NCBI GenBank assembly: GCA_964622545.1
Contig: CAZUQM010000026.1
Span: forward strand, 1 to 64,000
Source of the DNA: JAFGLZ01 sp964622545
GTDB taxonomy: Bacteria; Planctomycetota; Phycisphaerae; UBA1845; JAFGLZ01
DNA length: 64,000 nucleotides
Reading direction: 5' to 3'
Shown: piece by piece, positions 1 to 8,637 of the stretch
How positions within the stretch are numbered: the first letter of the stretch is position 1
Layout of the letters: each line of letters starts with the position of its first letter
Translations under genes and position numbers: made by a program
Notes under the pieces: model-generated
What the model saw: the letters and a program-made list of their open reading frames with translations, nothing else
Databases searched by the model: none
What the model was told of the DNA's origin: nothing

Positions 1-187
1 CGCCACGGCTGCTGCTCGAGCCGCGGCATTCATGCCGCGCGGCCGCGCCGGATGACTCCGGCGGCTCGGACAGGTCGTCGCGATACGTCTGAAAGGCAGC
101 ACTGGGGCAAGGCCGGGCGACCTGCCCCACGGCTCTTCGCGACGGCTGGCGGCGACGGACCGCCGGGGGCCACGGCGACAGGGATCG

Positions 188-2782
188 TCATTGTCGCAAA
201 CCGAGGCGGCGCAGCGCCCCCCTGACCAACCGGCGGACCCGCGCCTCGAACCAGCGATCTCGGCGCGCGATCTCGGCGCTCATCTCGTCTCGCAGCCGCT
301 CCAGGTCGCCCGCGTAGTCCGTCAGATCGCTCAAGCGCGCCGCCTGTTGATCGATGAAGTCCTTCTGCTCTTGCCAGCATGCGGACAGGCGCTCACATTC
401 CGTCCGCGCGACCTGTTCGGCCGACCGCAGCTCGTCCCAGGCAGCGCTTAATCTTCCGACCTCGGCCCTGGCGGCCTGAAGCTCCTGCCAGAGATCGTTG
501 ACCTTCTCGGCCTCGGCCTTCATGGCCTGAAGCTCGGCCCACAAACTCTCGATCTTGGCCGCTTCACCTTGAACAACCTGGAGTTCCTGCCAGAGCCGCT
601 CGCGCTCCTTTTCCAGCACGATGAGGCGCTCACCGGCCTCCCCGCCGAGCTGAGCGTACTGAGCGTGCGACCAGTGGTGTTCCAGCAACCCGGACATCCG
701 CATGTACTCCACGGCCAGGGTCGCCTGCTCGTGGGCGGACTGCGGGTCCATTCTCGGCCGCGGTTCGGACGCCTTCCGCTCAGCGGCCCGCTCAAAGGCC
801 GATACCATGCAATCGCCCATGTGGCGGAGCTGGAAATGGTCGATGATGCGCTGCCGGCCCGCCTGGCCCATCGCCCGCAGCCTGGCGACGTCGGGCAGCA
901 GGTCGCAGAGGATCCGCGTGTGCGTGCGGATCTCCGTCTCGTCGTCGGAGGGCTCGACCAGGACGCCGCACTCCGGCGTGACGAGCTCGCGTTGGCCCCC
1001 GACGTCGGTGGCCGCCACGGCCAGCCCGACCGACATGGCCTCGAAGAGCGTCAGTGCGATGCCTTCCCACAACGAGGGCAGGAAGAGCAGGTCGCCCGCG
1101 GCCATCAGCTCCTTCATCGACTCGTTCGGCACGGCCCCGAGCATATGCACGCGATCGGTCAGATGGTGTTCGGTCAGATAGTCGCGCAGCCACCCCTCGT
1201 CTTCGCCATAACCCGCGACCAGGGCCTGGAAACGGACGCCCGCCTCGGCCACGTTCTTCATGACGGGAGCGAACACGCGGGGCTTCTTCTGTCGGCAGAG
1301 CCGGCCGACGTAGAGGATCAGCGGCTCATCGTCGTCGAGTCCGTACCGCCGGCGAACGCGCCGACGGGCCTCGGGAAGCGGCTTCCACGCCGAGGGATCC
1401 TGATTGGTGTGACAGACCTCGATGCGATCCGGGTCCGCGCCGCGATCGACCATCCATTGCTTCAGGTGGTTCGAGGAGACGATGTTGAGGTCGAGCTCCG
1501 GCTGCCGCGCGACGGCGTGCCGGGGGTAGCCGCCGCCCTTCCAGTACTCCTCCTCCATGTGACAGTAGTCGACGTAGGTCGGCTCGGGGCAGTTTGCCCG
1601 CAGGTACGGCAGCAGCAGGTAGCCCAGCTCGCTGTTGGTCGTCAGCACCACTTCGGGTTTGCGCGACTGGATGAGGTATCTCAGGAAGACCGGCCAGTCA
1701 CGGCGCCGCAGGAAGTGCGGGAGCACGAAGACGTCCTCGGATCGGCGCGAGAACTCCGGCAACCAGGCGTTGTCGCCCTCCAGGGACGTCGCGACGGTCG
1801 TTTGCCAGCCGCGCGAGCGTAGCTGGTCGAGGACGTCGAGGTTGAACTTGTCGGCGCCGCCGAGCTGGAGCCACGGGACGATCATCAGCAGGCGCGGTGT
1901 GTCCTTGGCCAGGCGGTTCGCGCAGGGCAGGTCTGGGCGGACCGGCTCGAAGGGCGTCTGGCCGGGGACCCGCACGTCGGGGAATCCGCTCTCGGCCAAC
2001 TTGGGATAGCGACGGTGAAGCTCCTCCCGAAAGGCGGTCAGCTTCTCGTCGCTGGCCAGCGTCTCCCACCGCTGGCCATGGTCGGCACGACGTCGATACC
2101 AGAGGAGGAACTCCGGGATGGTCGCACCCCAGTAGCCCGCATCGGCACATCGCAGCCAGAAGTCCCAGTCCTCGAGGCCGCCTCGGGCCTGCTCGTCGTA
2201 GCCGCCGACGGCCTGGTGGACTGACTTGCGGACCATCGCCAGCGCGGTGACGCGGTTCTCGTTGAGGAAGGCCTCGCGCTCCTCGAAGCCGACCTGCCAG
2301 AGGTACTGCTGTCCGCCGAAACCGACCGTCCAGCCGTTGACGAACCCGAACTCGGGGTAGGAGGTCAGAAACCAGAAGGCCTTCTCGAGCGTGGTCGGCT
2401 CGATCAGGTCGTCGTCATCGAGAAGAAACACGTGTTCGGTTCGGGCGTGCTCGAAGCCCGTGTTGCGCGATGCGGCCAAGCCGCGGTTCTCGGCGTGATC
2501 CACCACGCGGATCCGCGGATCGGCCCGGCGGTACGACTCCAGGACGGCCAGCGCTTCGGCGTCCGTGGCCGCGTCGTTGACGATCACCCACTCCCACTGT
2601 TGGAGCGTCTGGCCCAGCACGCACCGGGCGGTCTGATGGAACAGCTCGCGGGCGTTGTTGTAGAACGGCGTAACCACGGTGACGACGGGTTCGTCGGTCG
2701 GATCTTCGGGCGCGCACCGGATGCCGGGTCGGTCGGCGTGGACCGGGGTGAAGGTGTAGTCCGGTTGGCGCGGGTCGATCAT
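188..2782 (-). CDS. Bifunctional GT2-GT4 glycosyltransferase with C-terminal coiled coil
   Basis: This 864-residue cytosolic protein carries two glycosyltransferase domains in one chain. Residues about 30-250 are a GT-A (family 2) domain: VTVVTPFYNN start, a run of four aspartates (LLDDDD) as the nucleotide-metal site, and GGLEDWDFW as the acceptor or base motif. Residues about 295-690 are a GT-B (family 4) domain with LQLGGADKF near its start and the sugar-nucleotide signature EGIALTLFEAMSVG. Residues about 690-850 are heptad-rich, Glu/Ala/Leu coiled coil, and the end is very basic. It is the last gene of a minus-strand glycan cluster, 93 bases after a similarly built protein. It probably adds two sugars in succession during surface-polysaccharide assembly. 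Linkages and donor sugars cannot be read from sequence. Confidence 0.88.
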   Translation of the reverse strand: MIDPRQPDYTFTPVHADRPGIRCAPEDPTDEPVVTVVTPFYNNARELFHQTARCVLGQTLQQWEWVIVNDAATDAEALAVLESYRRADPRIRVVDHAENRGLAASRNTGFEHARTEHVFLLDDDDLIEPTTLEKAFWFLTSYPEFGFVNGWTVGFGGQQYLWQVGFEEREAFLNENRVTALAMVRKSVHQAVGGYDEQARGGLEDWDFWLRCADAGYWGATIPEFLLWYRRRADHGQRWETLASDEKLTAFREELHRRYPKLAESGFPDVRVPGQTPFEPVRPDLPCANRLAKDTPRLLMIVPWLQLGGADKFNLDVLDQLRSRGWQTTVATSLEGDNAWLPEFSRRSEDVFVLPHFLRRRDWPVFLRYLIQSRKPEVVLTTNSELGYLLLPYLRANCPEPTYVDYCHMEEEYWKGGGYPRHAVARQPELDLNIVSSNHLKQWMVDRGADPDRIEVCHTNQDPSAWKPLPEARRRVRRRYGLDDDEPLILYVGRLCRQKKPRVFAPVMKNVAEAGVRFQALVAGYGEDEGWLRDYLTEHHLTDRVHMLGAVPNESMKELMAAGDLLFLPSLWEGIALTLFEAMSVGLAVAATDVGGQRELVTPECGVLVEPSDDETEIRTHTRILCDLLPDVARLRAMGQAGRQRIIDHFQLRHMGDCMVSAFERAAERKASEPRPRMDPQSAHEQATLAVEYMRMSGLLEHHWSHAQYAQLGGEAGERLIVLEKERERLWQELQVVQGEAAKIESLWAELQAMKAEAEKVNDLWQELQAARAEVGRLSAAWDELRSAEQVARTECERLSACWQEQKDFIDQQAARLSDLTDYAGDLERLRDEMSAEIARRDRWFEARVRRLVRGALRRLGLRQ

Positions 2783-2875
2783 CTTCTAGCTATCCTCAGC
2801 CCGTTGTCGCCATGCGCTCGGCTCCCGCCCTCGGTTGGGCACCCTCGCGTCTCCGCAGGCTCGCCGGACGCGCGG

Positions 2876-5428
2876 TCACTCCTCGAGGTCTCTCAAGAGT
2901 CGGACACGACGCAGGACGCGGAACAGGCCCTGGCGCTTCCATTGCGAGCAGGTCTGTCTAAGGCGCTCGCGCTCGTCCCGTTCGGCCTCGAGCACATCCC
3001 TGAGCCTTTCGATCTCCGCGGCGTACTCCTCGTTCAACGTCTTCAGGTCGCTCGACCATCGTCGCAGCTCGTCGACCATACCCTGCTGTACGGTCACCTC
3101 ACCGGACAAGCGCTCGGCCTCTCCCGCGAGGGTGCGCTCCCGCTCGGCCCACTGCCGGGCCTGGGCTTCATAGCCGCCGAGGCGTTGCTCGGCGTCCTGC
3201 ATCGCCCGCTCCAACGCCGCGCAGCGAGCCTGACTTTCAGCGGCCGCGCGCTCCCAGCCGGCCCGCTGCTCCTCCAGCCGGGCGTTGGCCTTCTCCTGTT
3301 CGCCGGACCAGGCCTTCTGATCGGCCAGCGCGCCTTCCAGCCAGGCCTTGCCCTCCTGCAGGTCCGCGATCCATGCCTTCAGCTCGGCCACGCTGGCCGC
3401 ATAGCGGTCGAGCTCGCCCTTGATCAGGCCGAATTGCCGGACCAACTCGTCCATGAAGCTGAGCCAATCGGACCACCGGATGCCGGTGCTCCGTGACGCC
3501 GACGACGGATCGGTCGCCTGGGCGATGCACCGACGGTAATACCCGACGATCTGCTCGACGACGTGCTGCGGTTCGAACGCTCTCTCGACCGCCCGCCGGA
3601 GCCCGTCGGCCCACTGACGAAGCTCAGCCTCGGGCATCTCCATACTGGCGGCGAGCCTCTCGGCCAGGGCCCCCTCGTCGTGGGCGTCGACGAGCGTCCG
3701 CTCGGCCAACTCGCCCTCGAGGATGTAGGCCGCGCCGACCTGGCGTGAGGTGATGACGGGCCTGCCCGAGCAGAAGGCCTCGAGCATCGCATAGCCGAGC
3801 GACTCCCACAGACTCGGCAAGACGATCACCCGTGCCTTCGGCAGTATCCGCCACAGCTCCGACTGCGGTATGGGATCCTTGAGGTGGAGTCTCGAGCCGA
3901 GGCGTGGACGCAGCGTCCGCTCGAGCCACTCGGCCATCGACCCGCCGTCCGAGGCGGTGTCGGTGTCGCCGCCGATGAAGCAGACGCTCGGCATCCGACC
4001 CCTTTCCACAACCTGCAGGATTGCCCGCGCCAAAGGGATCACGCCTTTGCGACACTCCAGCCGCCCGAAGTAAAGGAGATCGAACTCGTGCTCATTGGTC
4101 TCGTCGGCGGGCGTTTCCGGCGGCAACGCGAATCCCGAGGGGACGAAGGCACAGGGCGAACCGGACCAGAGCTCGTCGACCTGATCTCGCATGAGCGGCG
4201 AATACGTCTTTCGGTACGGGGCGTTGCAGAACCCAACCGATTCCGTCCGCGTCAGAAGGCCCGGGTACGTCCGGCTGTTCAGGCTGGTCACGAGACTCCT
4301 CGGACCGTGAAACTGTGTGACGACCGGCACGCATCCCCCGTCGGGCTTGCGCAGATCGGACAGGTCCAGAAACAGCCCTTCAGTGTAGTAGTCGGTCACC
4401 TCGATCAGGTCGACGGGCTGCTCGGCATGGACTTCGGACAATCGGGACGCCAACATGCGCCCCAGCATGCAGCACTGCGTCAGGTAGTCGGTCTCATAGG
4501 ACCCGGTGTCCTGTGCTGGCGGCGGTTCGACCGTTCGAACGGTCACGTTGGGCAGCGCGGGGGGTTCCTTGTCGCGCATCGCCGTCAACACCGACACCCG
4601 ATGGCCGGCCTCACCCAACAAGCGAGCCGTCTGAAACGCATACGTCGCGATACCACCACCAAACAGTGGTGGATACTCCATCGTGACGAGGACGACGTGC
4701 AACGAGTCGGGGGTCTCGTCCTTGCGTAAGAGGTCACCGTCGTCCGCCGCTTGAGGGGCATGAACGGCTGTCGATCGTTCAGCCCGGACTGTTGGCTGGG
4801 CTCCGCCGGCCGGCGCCAGATTGGCCAAGACCTCGCGAACGCCTTTGGGATCCTCCGAAGACAGCACGGCCGCGAGGTAAGGGCGGCCCAGGTAGTCCTG
4901 ATAGCGGCGAGCCACCAGAGGCTTGCGGTCGAGAATCTCATGCTCGTGCCAGACCGCGAGATGCCGTTCGTAGGGATTGCCGTACTCGTCCTCCTGGTCC
5001 CAGCTCTCGCCCAGCGGCAGAACCAAGAGGACGTAGTGTGCACGCTTCACGGCCTCGGCCAACACCTCCATTCCCTGCACCTTGGGCAGGTGCTCGAGCA
5101 CGTCTCCGAGGATGATCAGGTCGAACGTCTCCTCTCGTCGGGCCAGGTAGCGCTCCACGGGCTCGGCATGCAACTCGTCGTAGATGTAGTGATGGTGCTG
5201 CTTCAGGTTGCCGGCGTAGGCGTCGACGCCCACCAGCCGGACCGCCCATTCCTCGCGCGTCCGGCGGCCGTTCCAGATGTCGAGGAACTCGCGGCAGAGG
5301 AAGCCCCACCGACCGAACCCACACCCCACGTCCAAGACGCTGCGCGGATCGATCGTCCGCAGCCAGGCGATGGCATCGCTGGTGTTCTGGTAGTTACCTG
5401 TTCCGCCGAACGGCGCTTCCTTGGCCAA
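2876..5428 (-). CDS. SAM methyltransferase-GT4 glycosyltransferase fusion with coiled coil
   Basis: This is an 850-residue fusion. Residues about 20-190 are a class I SAM-dependent methyltransferase: SVLDVGCGFGRWG is the SAM-binding glycine motif and DLIILGDVLEHL follows at the usual distance. Residues about 240-640 form a family-4 glycosyltransferase beginning LHVVLVTMEYPPLFGGG and containing the donor-site motif SLWESLGYAMLEAF. Residues about 660-840 are a long coiled coil ending in a basic tail, as in the downstream neighbour. A methyltransferase joined to a glycosyltransferase suggests sugar O-methylation or chain-end capping, as in length-controlled O-antigens such as WbdD, but that is inference. 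The coiled coil could act as a molecular ruler or bring the two large enzymes together. Confidence 0.87.
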   Translation of the reverse strand: MAKEAPFGGTGNYQNTSDAIAWLRTIDPRSVLDVGCGFGRWGFLCREFLDIWNGRRTREEWAVRLVGVDAYAGNLKQHHHYIYDELHAEPVERYLARREETFDLIILGDVLEHLPKVQGMEVLAEAVKRAHYVLLVLPLGESWDQEDEYGNPYERHLAVWHEHEILDRKPLVARRYQDYLGRPYLAAVLSSEDPKGVREVLANLAPAGGAQPTVRAERSTAVHAPQAADDGDLLRKDETPDSLHVVLVTMEYPPLFGGGIATYAFQTARLLGEAGHRVSVLTAMRDKEPPALPNVTVRTVEPPPAQDTGSYETDYLTQCCMLGRMLASRLSEVHAEQPVDLIEVTDYYTEGLFLDLSDLRKPDGGCVPVVTQFHGPRSLVTSLNSRTYPGLLTRTESVGFCNAPYRKTYSPLMRDQVDELWSGSPCAFVPSGFALPPETPADETNEHEFDLLYFGRLECRKGVIPLARAILQVVERGRMPSVCFIGGDTDTASDGGSMAEWLERTLRPRLGSRLHLKDPIPQSELWRILPKARVIVLPSLWESLGYAMLEAFCSGRPVITSRQVGAAYILEGELAERTLVDAHDEGALAERLAASMEMPEAELRQWADGLRRAVERAFEPQHVVEQIVGYYRRCIAQATDPSSASRSTGIRWSDWLSFMDELVRQFGLIKGELDRYAASVAELKAWIADLQEGKAWLEGALADQKAWSGEQEKANARLEEQRAGWERAAAESQARCAALERAMQDAEQRLGGYEAQARQWAERERTLAGEAERLSGEVTVQQGMVDELRRWSSDLKTLNEEYAAEIERLRDVLEAERDERERLRQTCSQWKRQGLFRVLRRVRLLRDLEE

Positions 5429-5599
5429 GGCTCATCATCCTTCTTCACGCCGGCGCGATCCGCTGCAGGTGATGCCGCCGGCTCCTCTCATTCCTGCGGC
5501 GAGGGCCCGACGAGGCAGGTCACATCACCCCAAGCGGCACCGATTCATGGGTTGCGCTCGAACCAAGCGGTTCTTTGTACCAGCGTCAGAGGTCGAATG

Positions 5600-7270
5600 C
5601 TAGCATGAGCGTGGGATGTCGATGCACACCACGCGTTCGTTCGACGTTTCGCTGAACAGGTCTGCACGAGCGACCTCTTCACCGTTCACGGCAATGGCCA
5701 CCCGGCCCGCCCAGGCATGGGCGACGCACCGCAGCTTGAGCTGGTCGCCCACCATCCGGAAGGTCATGCTGTCGCCTTCTTGCTGAGAAACAATCAGCTC
5801 GCCCGTGATCGGATTGTCCGGGGCGGGACGGATGTCCCACCCGCCCTGCCTCGCAGGCTCGGTCAGCACCACGAACGGCACGATCTCACTGGACACGTAA
5901 TACAGCCAGATTTGTTGATCGCGCGACGCGTCTCCCTTGCCCAGGTTGCGCAGCGTCACGTCGTAGTTCGGCCCCTGTTCGATGCGGCGCCGCACGGCCT
6001 CGATCGCGCGACGCTTACCCTCCGCCTCGGTGGCCGACACACCGGCCGTGTACAGATCGCACGTCGCCCACTCGGCAAGCGTCTGCGGAATCTCCAGCCC
6101 TCTCGCGACAAGCTTGTTGAACTCCTCACTGCCCGGGTAGGGCCTGAACGACTGTGGACCGATCGTCGCCGCACCGGCTTCGGCGGAGGCTTCCACGAAG
6201 AGCAGTGTGGCGAGCTTCTCATCGGGTTGCTCGTCCGGCAGATCGGTCATGAACGACATCACCGGTGTGATGTCGGCGGCGAGGCAGCGATCGCGTGCCC
6301 GGGCCAGATCATCCACCGTCACATGCTTGCGCAGGATCTCGAGCAATCGGTCGGAGGCTGTCTCCGCCCCCATGCGCAATCGCACCACGCCGCTGTCGCG
6401 GATCAGGTTGAAGACATCGTCGCTCAGACGAAGCAACGTGGCGATATGGATGTTCGCCTCCCAGGTGATGTCCATCTCGCTGATGGCCTGGATGATGGTC
6501 TTCGCCCGGTCGAGCTTGCCGAAGAAGTTCTCGTCCATCAGGAACAGGTGCCGCATGCCGTACCGGTCGCGCAGGTCGCGCACCATGCTGATCGTTCGGC
6601 TCGGATCGAACCCACGCCACGCGTTGTGCATGATCGTGTTCACACAGAAGCTACAATCGAACGGACATCCGCGGCTGGTGAGCAACTCGACGTTGCGATA
6701 ACCGCCCTGACAGTCGAAGTAGCGTTCCATCTCGACGGCGTCGAAATCCGGATCGGGCAGATCGGCCGGGGCCAAGAAAGGCCGCCGGGCGAGCGGTTTG
6801 ACCGACTCGGACATGGTCACGAGGCGCTCATGCGGTTCGCCACGCAGCAGCGCTACGAGCGGCTCCTCACCCTCGCCCACGACCACGACGTCCACAGCAG
6901 GCTCGGCGACGGTCTGATCCGGCAGCAACGACGCATGCACGCCGCCCCAGACGATCTGCGCCTGCGGTGCGACCGAGCGAATCGTGCGCGTCAGAGCCAG
7001 AGCGTGCGGCACGGTGGCGGTCATGGCCGTTACGCCGACGAAGCGCGCCTGTGGCGCCCACTGCGCCAGCAGGGCGTCCTCGGTTTCTGAGGCATGCAGT
7101 TCCATGTCAAGCAGCTTGGCGGTGAAGCCCGCGCGACGGACATACGGCAGGAGCGACACGGCGAACTGGGGAATCCAGCTATGCCCGCCCTCGACCCAAG
7201 GAAAGACGAACCCGTCGTCGCGTCGCCTCGTGAGCTCGAGGCTGGGATTGATCAACAGCAGATCGATCAT
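5600..7270 (-). CDS. B12-binding-domain radical SAM protein with C-terminal beta module
   Basis: This 556-residue protein has a Rossmann-like cobalamin-binding domain at about residues 1-165 (LLLINPSLE at the start, GGVHASLLPDQ and VVVGEGEEPL in the BchE-like pattern). A radical SAM barrel follows with the iron-sulfur ligands C202, C206 and C209 in the sequence RGCPFDCSFC. The last 80 residues or so, from GGW, form a separate beta-rich module that resembles a segment of the neighbouring exporter ATPase. The gene overlaps the upstream radical SAM gene by 4 bases, so the two are translationally coupled. Known relatives carry out methylations and other radical rearrangements. In this context the substrate is probably a glycan or lipid-linked sugar, but that is not proven. 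Confidence 0.85.
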   Translation of the reverse strand: MIDLLLINPSLELTRRRDDGFVFPWVEGGHSWIPQFAVSLLPYVRRAGFTAKLLDMELHASETEDALLAQWAPQARFVGVTAMTATVPHALALTRTIRSVAPQAQIVWGGVHASLLPDQTVAEPAVDVVVVGEGEEPLVALLRGEPHERLVTMSESVKPLARRPFLAPADLPDPDFDAVEMERYFDCQGGYRNVELLTSRGCPFDCSFCVNTIMHNAWRGFDPSRTISMVRDLRDRYGMRHLFLMDENFFGKLDRAKTIIQAISEMDITWEANIHIATLLRLSDDVFNLIRDSGVVRLRMGAETASDRLLEILRKHVTVDDLARARDRCLAADITPVMSFMTDLPDEQPDEKLATLLFVEASAEAGAATIGPQSFRPYPGSEEFNKLVARGLEIPQTLAEWATCDLYTAGVSATEAEGKRRAIEAVRRRIEQGPNYDVTLRNLGKGDASRDQQIWLYYVSSEIVPFVVLTEPARQGGWDIRPAPDNPITGELIVSQQEGDSMTFRMVGDQLKLRCVAHAWAGRVAIAVNGEEVARADLFSETSNERVVCIDIPRSC

Positions 7271-8625
7271 GCGGTCTCGCTCACCTCGGGGTCGCCCCGG
7301 CTATCAGGCGCGTGCAGGCCATATTCGGCTTCCAGGCGCAAGCGCAGCTCCTCGGCCTCCGACTGAATCACCCGCATCTCCTCGAGCGTCACACCTTCCG
7401 GCAAGTACACGATCTTCGTGTTGTCGTATCTGCTCAGATCGTCTTCCAGAATGCGGCCCTCGCGTCGCGCTTCGTCATGAAACACCGTCCCGGGCAGCGG
7501 CTGGGCCAGACTGAACCACGTCGTCGCCCGGAGAGCCTCGGCCATCTCGAGCGTGCGACGCATCGTCTCGGTCGTCTCGCCCGTATAGCCCAAGATGAAC
7601 AGGCTATGTGGCTTCATGCCGCATGCGCGCACCAGATCAAACGCCTTGTAGACGGCCTGATCGGGGAAGTCTTTGTGCATGCGCTTGCGCACACCGGCGT
7701 CGCCGGCCTCGACGCCGAACATCACCTGACGGAAGCCGGCCTGGGCCATCGCGCGATACAGCTCACGGTCTCCCACGCGGATGTGCGACAGGCAGATGTA
7801 GTCGAGGTGATCGAGGCCGCGCCGGTAGATCTCAGCGCAGACGTCCATGACCCAATCCCGGTTCAACGTGAAGATATCGTCGATGAAGAAGACCTCGCGC
7901 AGGTGCGTCTCGGCGTGCGCGTCGGCAATGACCTGGCCCACCCGCTCCGGCGCGTAGCGACTACACTTGCGGCTGCGATCTTTCGTGTAGCAAAACGTGC
8001 AGTCGAACGGACAGCCGCGCGTCACCATCAGGCCGATCCGCGAAAACACGCCAAAGCCGTGATACATCCGCCAGATGTCGCGACCGGGCAACGGCACGGC
8101 ATTGAGATCGCTGAGTCGCTGGCCACGCACGACCGCCGAACAGGGCTCCGAACCCGACCGGCCGGGCCCGGCGCGCCGGATGGTCGCTTCATCAAGCTCG
8201 CCCGACAACAGCTCCGCCACCACCTGCTCGCCGTCGGCGACGACCACGACATCCGCTTCGGGCAACGTGCCGGCCGAGTCCATACTGAAGTGCTGGCCGC
8301 CGGCCACGATCCGCGTCTCGGGCAGGATGTCTCGAATCAACCGGGCGAGCCGCCTGGCCTCGTCGAGCTGTGTGCTCAACAGCGACAATCCCACGAGGCG
8401 CGGCGTCGCGGTCCGTAACACCTCTCGCAGCGCCTCATCGTCTGCTCGCGGATCGTGGTTGCCGTCCCACAGCCCCGTCGCATAGCCCTGGGCGTCGAGA
8501 TAGAGCGCCAGGCTAAGACAGCCGAACGGCACAACGGGCCAGAAGTCCATCGGGTAGTGCGGATGAATGAACAGGGCATCCAGCGCCCCCCCCTGTGCCG
8601 CCTCTTTACCGATCCTCACCGCCAT
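7267..8625 (-). CDS. B12-binding-domain radical SAM protein
   Basis: This 452-residue protein belongs to the BchE-like branch of radical SAM enzymes. Residues about 15-150 fit a cobalamin-binding fold (ALFIHPHYP, then AGGQHFS and VVVADGEQVV). The cluster ligands C205, C209 and C212 lie in RGCPFDCTFC, and FFIDDIF and MFGVEAGD match the later strands of the barrel. It sits 12 bases after the exporter ATPase gene and overlaps the next radical SAM gene, so it is part of the Wzm-Wzt operon. It lacks the extra C-terminal module of its partner. The two may act in sequence on the exported glycan or on a lipid precursor. Confidence 0.85.
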   Translation of the reverse strand: MAVRIGKEAAQGGALDALFIHPHYPMDFWPVVPFGCLSLALYLDAQGYATGLWDGNHDPRADDEALREVLRTATPRLVGLSLLSTQLDEARRLARLIRDILPETRIVAGGQHFSMDSAGTLPEADVVVVADGEQVVAELLSGELDEATIRRAGPGRSGSEPCSAVVRGQRLSDLNAVPLPGRDIWRMYHGFGVFSRIGLMVTRGCPFDCTFCYTKDRSRKCSRYAPERVGQVIADAHAETHLREVFFIDDIFTLNRDWVMDVCAEIYRRGLDHLDYICLSHIRVGDRELYRAMAQAGFRQVMFGVEAGDAGVRKRMHKDFPDQAVYKAFDLVRACGMKPHSLFILGYTGETTETMRRTLEMAEALRATTWFSLAQPLPGTVFHDEARREGRILEDDLSRYDNTKIVYLPEGVTLEEMRVIQSEAEELRLRLEAEYGLHAPDSRGDPEVSETA

Positions 8626-8637
8626 CGCCCCGTCCTC

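Noticed and set aside
30..195. Short minus-strand frame that begins at an ATGA overlap with the end of the first gene.
   Set aside because: About 53 codons, very Pro/Ala/Arg-rich, no domain; the ATGA overlap alone is not enough.
569..1822. Long open frame on the plus strand opposite the first glycosyltransferase.
   Set aside because: It is antisense to a gene with clear GT2 and GT4 motifs, has Arg/Gly/Leu-biased composition and no start signal; such frames are common in GC-rich DNA.
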